Assembly: GCF_007655135.1 (NCBI RefSeq)
Contig: NC_045134.1
Coordinates: 24,328,568-24,392,567, forward strand
Direction of reading: 5' to 3'
Origin: Punica granatum
Lineage: Eukaryota > Streptophyta > Magnoliopsida > Myrtales > Lythraceae
Length of the DNA stretch: 64,000 nucleotides
A program made the position numbers and the translations under genes. Positions 60,537 through 64,000 of this stretch are shown here, in pieces (position 1 is the first letter of the stretch; each line of letters begins with the position of its first letter). The notes below the pieces were generated by a model, which made no database searches, had not been told where the DNA came from, and saw only the letters and a list, made by a program, of their open reading frames with translations.

Positions 60537-61066
60537 TCATGCCTCTGATTATGCTGTTGGGGGCGTCCTGATGCAAGATGGACATACAATTGCATTCGAA
60601 AGCCGAAAGTTGAATGAGGCTTGGAAGCCTTAGACGGTCCAAGAAAAGGAGATAACGGCGATAGTCCATTGCTTACGGACTTGGGGTAAAAATGAGTTGT
60701 AAAAACCGACAATGTGACAACCAATTACTTCCAGACGCAGAAGAAGTTGTCACCAAAACAGGCGCACCGACAAGAGAGTCTTGCCTAATTTTATATGATT
60801 CTGGAGTACAAACCGGGCAGAACCAATCAAGTCGCCGACGCATTGAGCAGACGGGAGTTGGCCGCATTGAAGTGTGAAGCTACTGCAGAAGCAAGCCGAG
60901 TTGAGCGCACACCAATTCAGCAGATCAAAAAGGTCTTGGAGACCTCTTGCGGGCAACATACTTAGCCTCGTTAGAGAAAGGAAGACGCGTCGATTTTAGT
61001 TGGAGAATGTCCCGCTCATGACGAAGCGGCACCGCCTGTATGTGACAAAGGGGGAAGATTGACGAA
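60537..61066 (+). pseudogene. Ty3/gypsy retrotransposon remnant (RNase H to integrase start)
   Basis: Fragments in shifting frames read ASDYAVGGVLMQDGHTIAFE, SRKLNEAWKP, then EKEITAIVHCLRTWG, then VVKTDNVTTNYFQTQKKLSP, then NQVADALSRRELAALK, and finally LMTKRHRLYVTKGG. This is the order RNase H core, active-site strand, and the linker into the zinc-binding start of integrase. Stops and frameshifts separate them. No RT, protease, gag or LTR was recognised around it, so it is a relic. Confidence 0.85.
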
Positions 61067-61316
61067 GATCCCTACCTATAATGCTTTGTACTTGAACTGA
61101 CCAAAAGTCCAGTTTTGATCCCTACCTTCAAGGAGGTTTTCTATACCTCTTCGCCCCTGGCTTTTCTTCCTTCTCCCTTTGTTACTGACTTTACAGATGT
61201 CGTACCTCTTCAGTCTATTGCCACTCTTTCATCTCTCCTCATTCGCGACCACCACTGCTGCCACCGCCGGACGTTTAAATCCGTTTACATCAGGACCCCC
61301 CACGATTGTTCTTGAG

Positions 61317-61483
61317 CAGGGGCGGAGCCAATGTGTTGGCATGCCCCCCCAGAGATTCTCCGAAAACTCCAATTTTCCCTCAAAATATTATAAAATATGC
61401 TTTTGTTAAAGTATTTGTCCCCGATATATATCTATTTTCGTTTTATATTTTGCCCCCGAGATAATTTCCTGGCTTCGCCTCTG
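61317..61483. mobile_element. hAT MITE, 167 bp, exact 8-bp target duplication
   Basis: The left end CAGGGGCGGAGCCAA and the inverted right end CAGAGGCGAAGCCAGG match at most positions and resemble the CAGGGGCGGA termini of plant hAT MITEs. TTCTTGAG flanks it at 61309-61316 and 61484-61491, an exact 8-bp duplication. There is no coding capacity. Confidence 0.88.
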
Positions 61484-61491
61484 TTCTTGAG

Positions 61492-61948
61492 TCCACAAAA
61501 CCAAATCCGATCCCAGTGAGCCCAAATCTGACCTCCGTGGTTTGCTCGGCAACCTCCTGTGACAGAGCCACATATGCAATTGTAGATTGGATAGTCCCAA
61601 CTTCTCTGATAGCCCGCTCTTATAACGATCGAGTTGCAATTTTCAATTGAAGTACCACCAGATTCCATAACAAATAGTACAAGTACAAAATCTTAAGGAG
61701 GTTGCTGTTGGGGTAGGAGGGGGAGTATTGTAGTGGTACTCCTTCTCGGGGAAGAAGACGAGGAGGAAGCCCATGCCCCAATTCTCGATCGGTGGCGCTA
61801 CTTCTTTACTGGCTGCCGCCGCCCTTTATCGAGATGCCCATTGTTGCATCCCCCCTCATCTAGATTCCGCATGCAAAAGCTGAGGTCCTCTCCTCGACCT
61901 CTTATGACCCACCTATGAGCATTAGTGACCTGAAATTACTCCCCCCAC

Positions 61949-61980
<32 letters not shown>

Positions 61981-62625
61981 TCTTGTAAGTTCAATCCCTA
62001 CTTTTGCTTCTGGTTTTTGAGCTTTTCTTTTCATGGGTGTGGACAGAACAACGATTTTTATGTTCTTTGAAAAATGCATGTCTTGTCCCATTCGCTCTTG
62101 CTGCCAACCCTGGGCTAGCAAGCCCCTGGTGGGGGGACGGGCGGGCACGCAGGAGCCGGACTCAACTCCGCCATGTCTGCAATTTTAACAAGAAAAGAAA
62201 AAAAAAAACTTTTTTTGAACTGGGATTGTTTTTATTTTTTATTTTTTTTCCTTTTTTTCTATTTTTAAAATTATTTTATTATATTATCTATATAATGATA
62301 GCAGGAAATTATTTGTCGCCATCGGTATTCACGTAAGCACCCGTTAACTCTCAATCATGATTTGGACTGAATGTGGTAACGTAATATATGTTATAGGATT
62401 GAATTCTTCATTTTGAAACATTTAAGACTCGATCAACAAAAACAACAAATTTTTAAGACTTCTACTATTATTTTCCCATTAAATTTATATAGAGGTAGAG
62501 TTAGAGAGTTCTCAACGATGATGTTCAATATCCTTTTTCCTAGGATGAAGGGTACATGCTGCATGATGTTCAAACCAACCCATGAGAGCTTCATGAGAGT
62601 TGGAGTCGACAAAGGAGACATGGAA
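61492..62625. other. Spacer
   Basis: No gene recognised. A CA microsatellite lies at 61950-61976. The frames around 61406-61668 have no family resemblance. Confidence 0.5.
61950..61976. repeat. CA dinucleotide microsatellite
   Basis: About 13 CA units preceded by a short C-run. Confidence 0.9.
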
Positions 62626-62626
62626 G

Positions 62627-62655
<29 letters not shown>
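62626..62655. repeat. Homopolymer of 30 G residues
   Basis: An uninterrupted run of 30 G after ATGGAA. It is prone to G-quadruplex formation on the plus strand; the length may also reflect sequencing or assembly error. Confidence 0.85.
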
Positions 62656-62658
<3 letters not shown>

Positions 62659-64000
62659 GAACGTGCATGAAAATAATTATCTTTTGCTTAGGACGTTTTT
62701 CAATGTTTGTGCATCCTTAGGTGGCCTCTTTAAACCTCACATGCTAATTATACTGTAGTTAAAAGAAAAAATACCTTGTGCTCTGTGCAGTCTTTTCCTT
62801 TTGGACGAAAGTTTTGCTTATAAAATAAAAACACAAAATATGTTGCAGTTGTTAAAATTGCAGTATATTCATTAGATCTTGTGATCTAAAGAAAAAAAAG
62901 ATTTTATTATGTAACAGATGAATAAACTGCTCCTTCGTCGGTTTATACATGCTTGTTATGTATCGAGATGGAATGAACATTCTTCCTCCCACTCCATCTT
63001 ATTGTTTAGTATCACTTACATGAGTTGAAAACGGCATTCTTATTATAATATTTTTTCTTCACTTTCATAGAATGATCCTTCTTTTAAAAATAAGGAATTG
63101 TCATTACCTCATTTCATACTTTCTTTTTATAAGTGTGATCTATATTTTTTAAAATTTGTATATCTAAAATTATATATTTAATAATGTCATGTAAATAAGT
63201 TTAATGTTATAATTATATTCCTTCATCTCGTAATGGTCAATAAAAAAATAACAATTCTTTACTTAATACCACATTTTACTCTTTTACTATATAGAGTCCA
63301 TTTCATTTCCATGGATATCAAACGGGACATAAGTGCAAAAAAGTAAGTAGTGTTGATCTTGTTAGGTCCTTCTGTGACTTCTGCAAGGAATGTTTATAAT
63401 GTTGAGTTTGCAACATTATTGACAGTTTCCTACATGGGATTCAAATCCTGTCGAAAACGAGAGAGAAAACATATGGAAAATAACATATATTTCTCGGGTT
63501 TTAACCCTTTGTCGTAGTAGGAATAGGAAATAGGATCATCTAGAACTACTTTAAATTTAAAACGGATTAGTAGACCTGGCATGCGAATCTATTCTACATG
63601 TATTCAAATCCTTTGACAAAGCAAGATTACATGCTGGTGAACAGTGTGGTAGGGTGATCAGTTAGGCTGGGCTGCACTGTCCCATATCTCCAAGATCATG
63701 CCCAACAAGTATGGGCCATGAGGCCCAAAAGTGTCATTGGGCTGAAAAGGCTGGGCCTTGGCCCAAGCTCTTCCGACTCCCAACCTATGTTAATGCTTTG
63801 CTTATCACATATAGAAAATCATGACATTGCTGGTCTGGATTTGTTGAACTATTTAGTCGGGAGTAATTAGACTTCGGTCATTAGATTTGTGTTGACCAGC
63901 CAGAGAAAATCATGTAACAAGAACTTCAAGTTCGGGAGAGCTGAAACTCGAGAGTCGAGATTGATGACGAATCTGAACGGAAACGCAATGGGCCTGTAAC
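62656..64000. other. AT-rich spacer, becoming promoter-like at the right edge
   Basis: AT-rich sequence without a gene to about 63650, then a G+C-richer end with clustered TGGGCC/T motifs. No reading frame reaches the edge convincingly. Confidence 0.5.
63712..63765. promoter_or_regulatory. Cluster of TGGGCC/T (site II-like) motifs
   Basis: Five motifs within 54 bases: TGGGCC at 63712, GGCCCA at 63722, TGGGCT at 63738, TGGGCC at 63752 and GGCCCA at 63760. Another TGGGCC lies at 63989. Such clusters bind TCP factors in promoters of plant growth, ribosomal and mitochondrial genes. The gene they would serve is not in the window. Confidence 0.4.

Noticed and set aside
63420..63620. tRNA gene suggested by GGGATTCAAATCC-like text
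   Set aside because: No A-box, acceptor stem or anticodon arm can be built around it.

Overview
This is a stretch of nuclear DNA from a flowering plant, almost certainly a eudicot. The genes have many short GT-AG introns, the spacers are AT-rich and full of SINEs, MITEs, Helitrons and decayed LTR retrotransposons, and the gene families are plant-specific (stomagen, AIR12, DUF26 secreted proteins, P-class PPR, augmin 3). I cannot name the species. No operons, CRISPR arrays or bacterial features are present, and I found no complete tRNA or rRNA gene.

Layout. 0.86-1.87 kb: a GPI-anchored DOMON haem protein (AIR12-like). 1.9-10.8 kb: repeats, including SINEs with target-site duplications, a Mutator-like MITE, a Helitron end, a 244-bp near-perfect palindrome and a tandem repeat. 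10.9-11.8 kb: a secreted double-DUF26 protein. 12.3-12.5 kb: a truncated copy of the 5' end of a TRAPPC4/TRS23 gene. 13.7-15.2 kb: an intronless PPR gene like Arabidopsis EMB3101. 16.0-17.2 kb: a three-exon STOMAGEN/EPFL9 gene that no long ORF reveals. 17.2-36.5 kb: repeat-dominated, with a 638-bp hAT element, two head-to-tail Helitrons (21.6-25.7 kb), an inverted-repeat insertion at 29.0 kb, a dead Ty1/copia element (30.5-32.8 kb) and a Mutator-like MITE. 36.5-37.4 kb: a two-exon dCTP pyrophosphatase.

41.6 kb: a 99-residue plant-type basic protein. 42.4-45.3 kb (minus strand): an eight-exon SRAP/HMCES-type abasic-site protein with a C-terminal PCNA-binding motif. 47.6-49.8 kb: a five-exon protein with a predicted organellar presequence. 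50.6-57.6 kb: the 18-exon augmin subunit 3 gene. 58.8-59.9 kb (minus strand): a four-exon, 153-residue protein of unknown function with a telomere-like repeat in its coding sequence. 60-64 kb: a Ty3/gypsy pol remnant, a small hAT MITE with an 8-bp duplication, a 30-base G run and a cluster of TGGGCC/T motifs near the right edge, perhaps a promoter for a gene outside the window.

The genes do not form one pathway. They are independent housekeeping or developmental genes: spindle microtubules (AUG3), stomatal patterning (EPFL9), nucleotide-pool and DNA-damage hygiene (dCTP pyrophosphatase, HMCES), organelle RNA (PPR) and apoplast/plasma-membrane redox (AIR12, DUF26). I found no convincing new multi-gene system. 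The least expected content is the mobile-element record: about ten insertions with readable boundaries, several with exact or near-exact target-site duplications.
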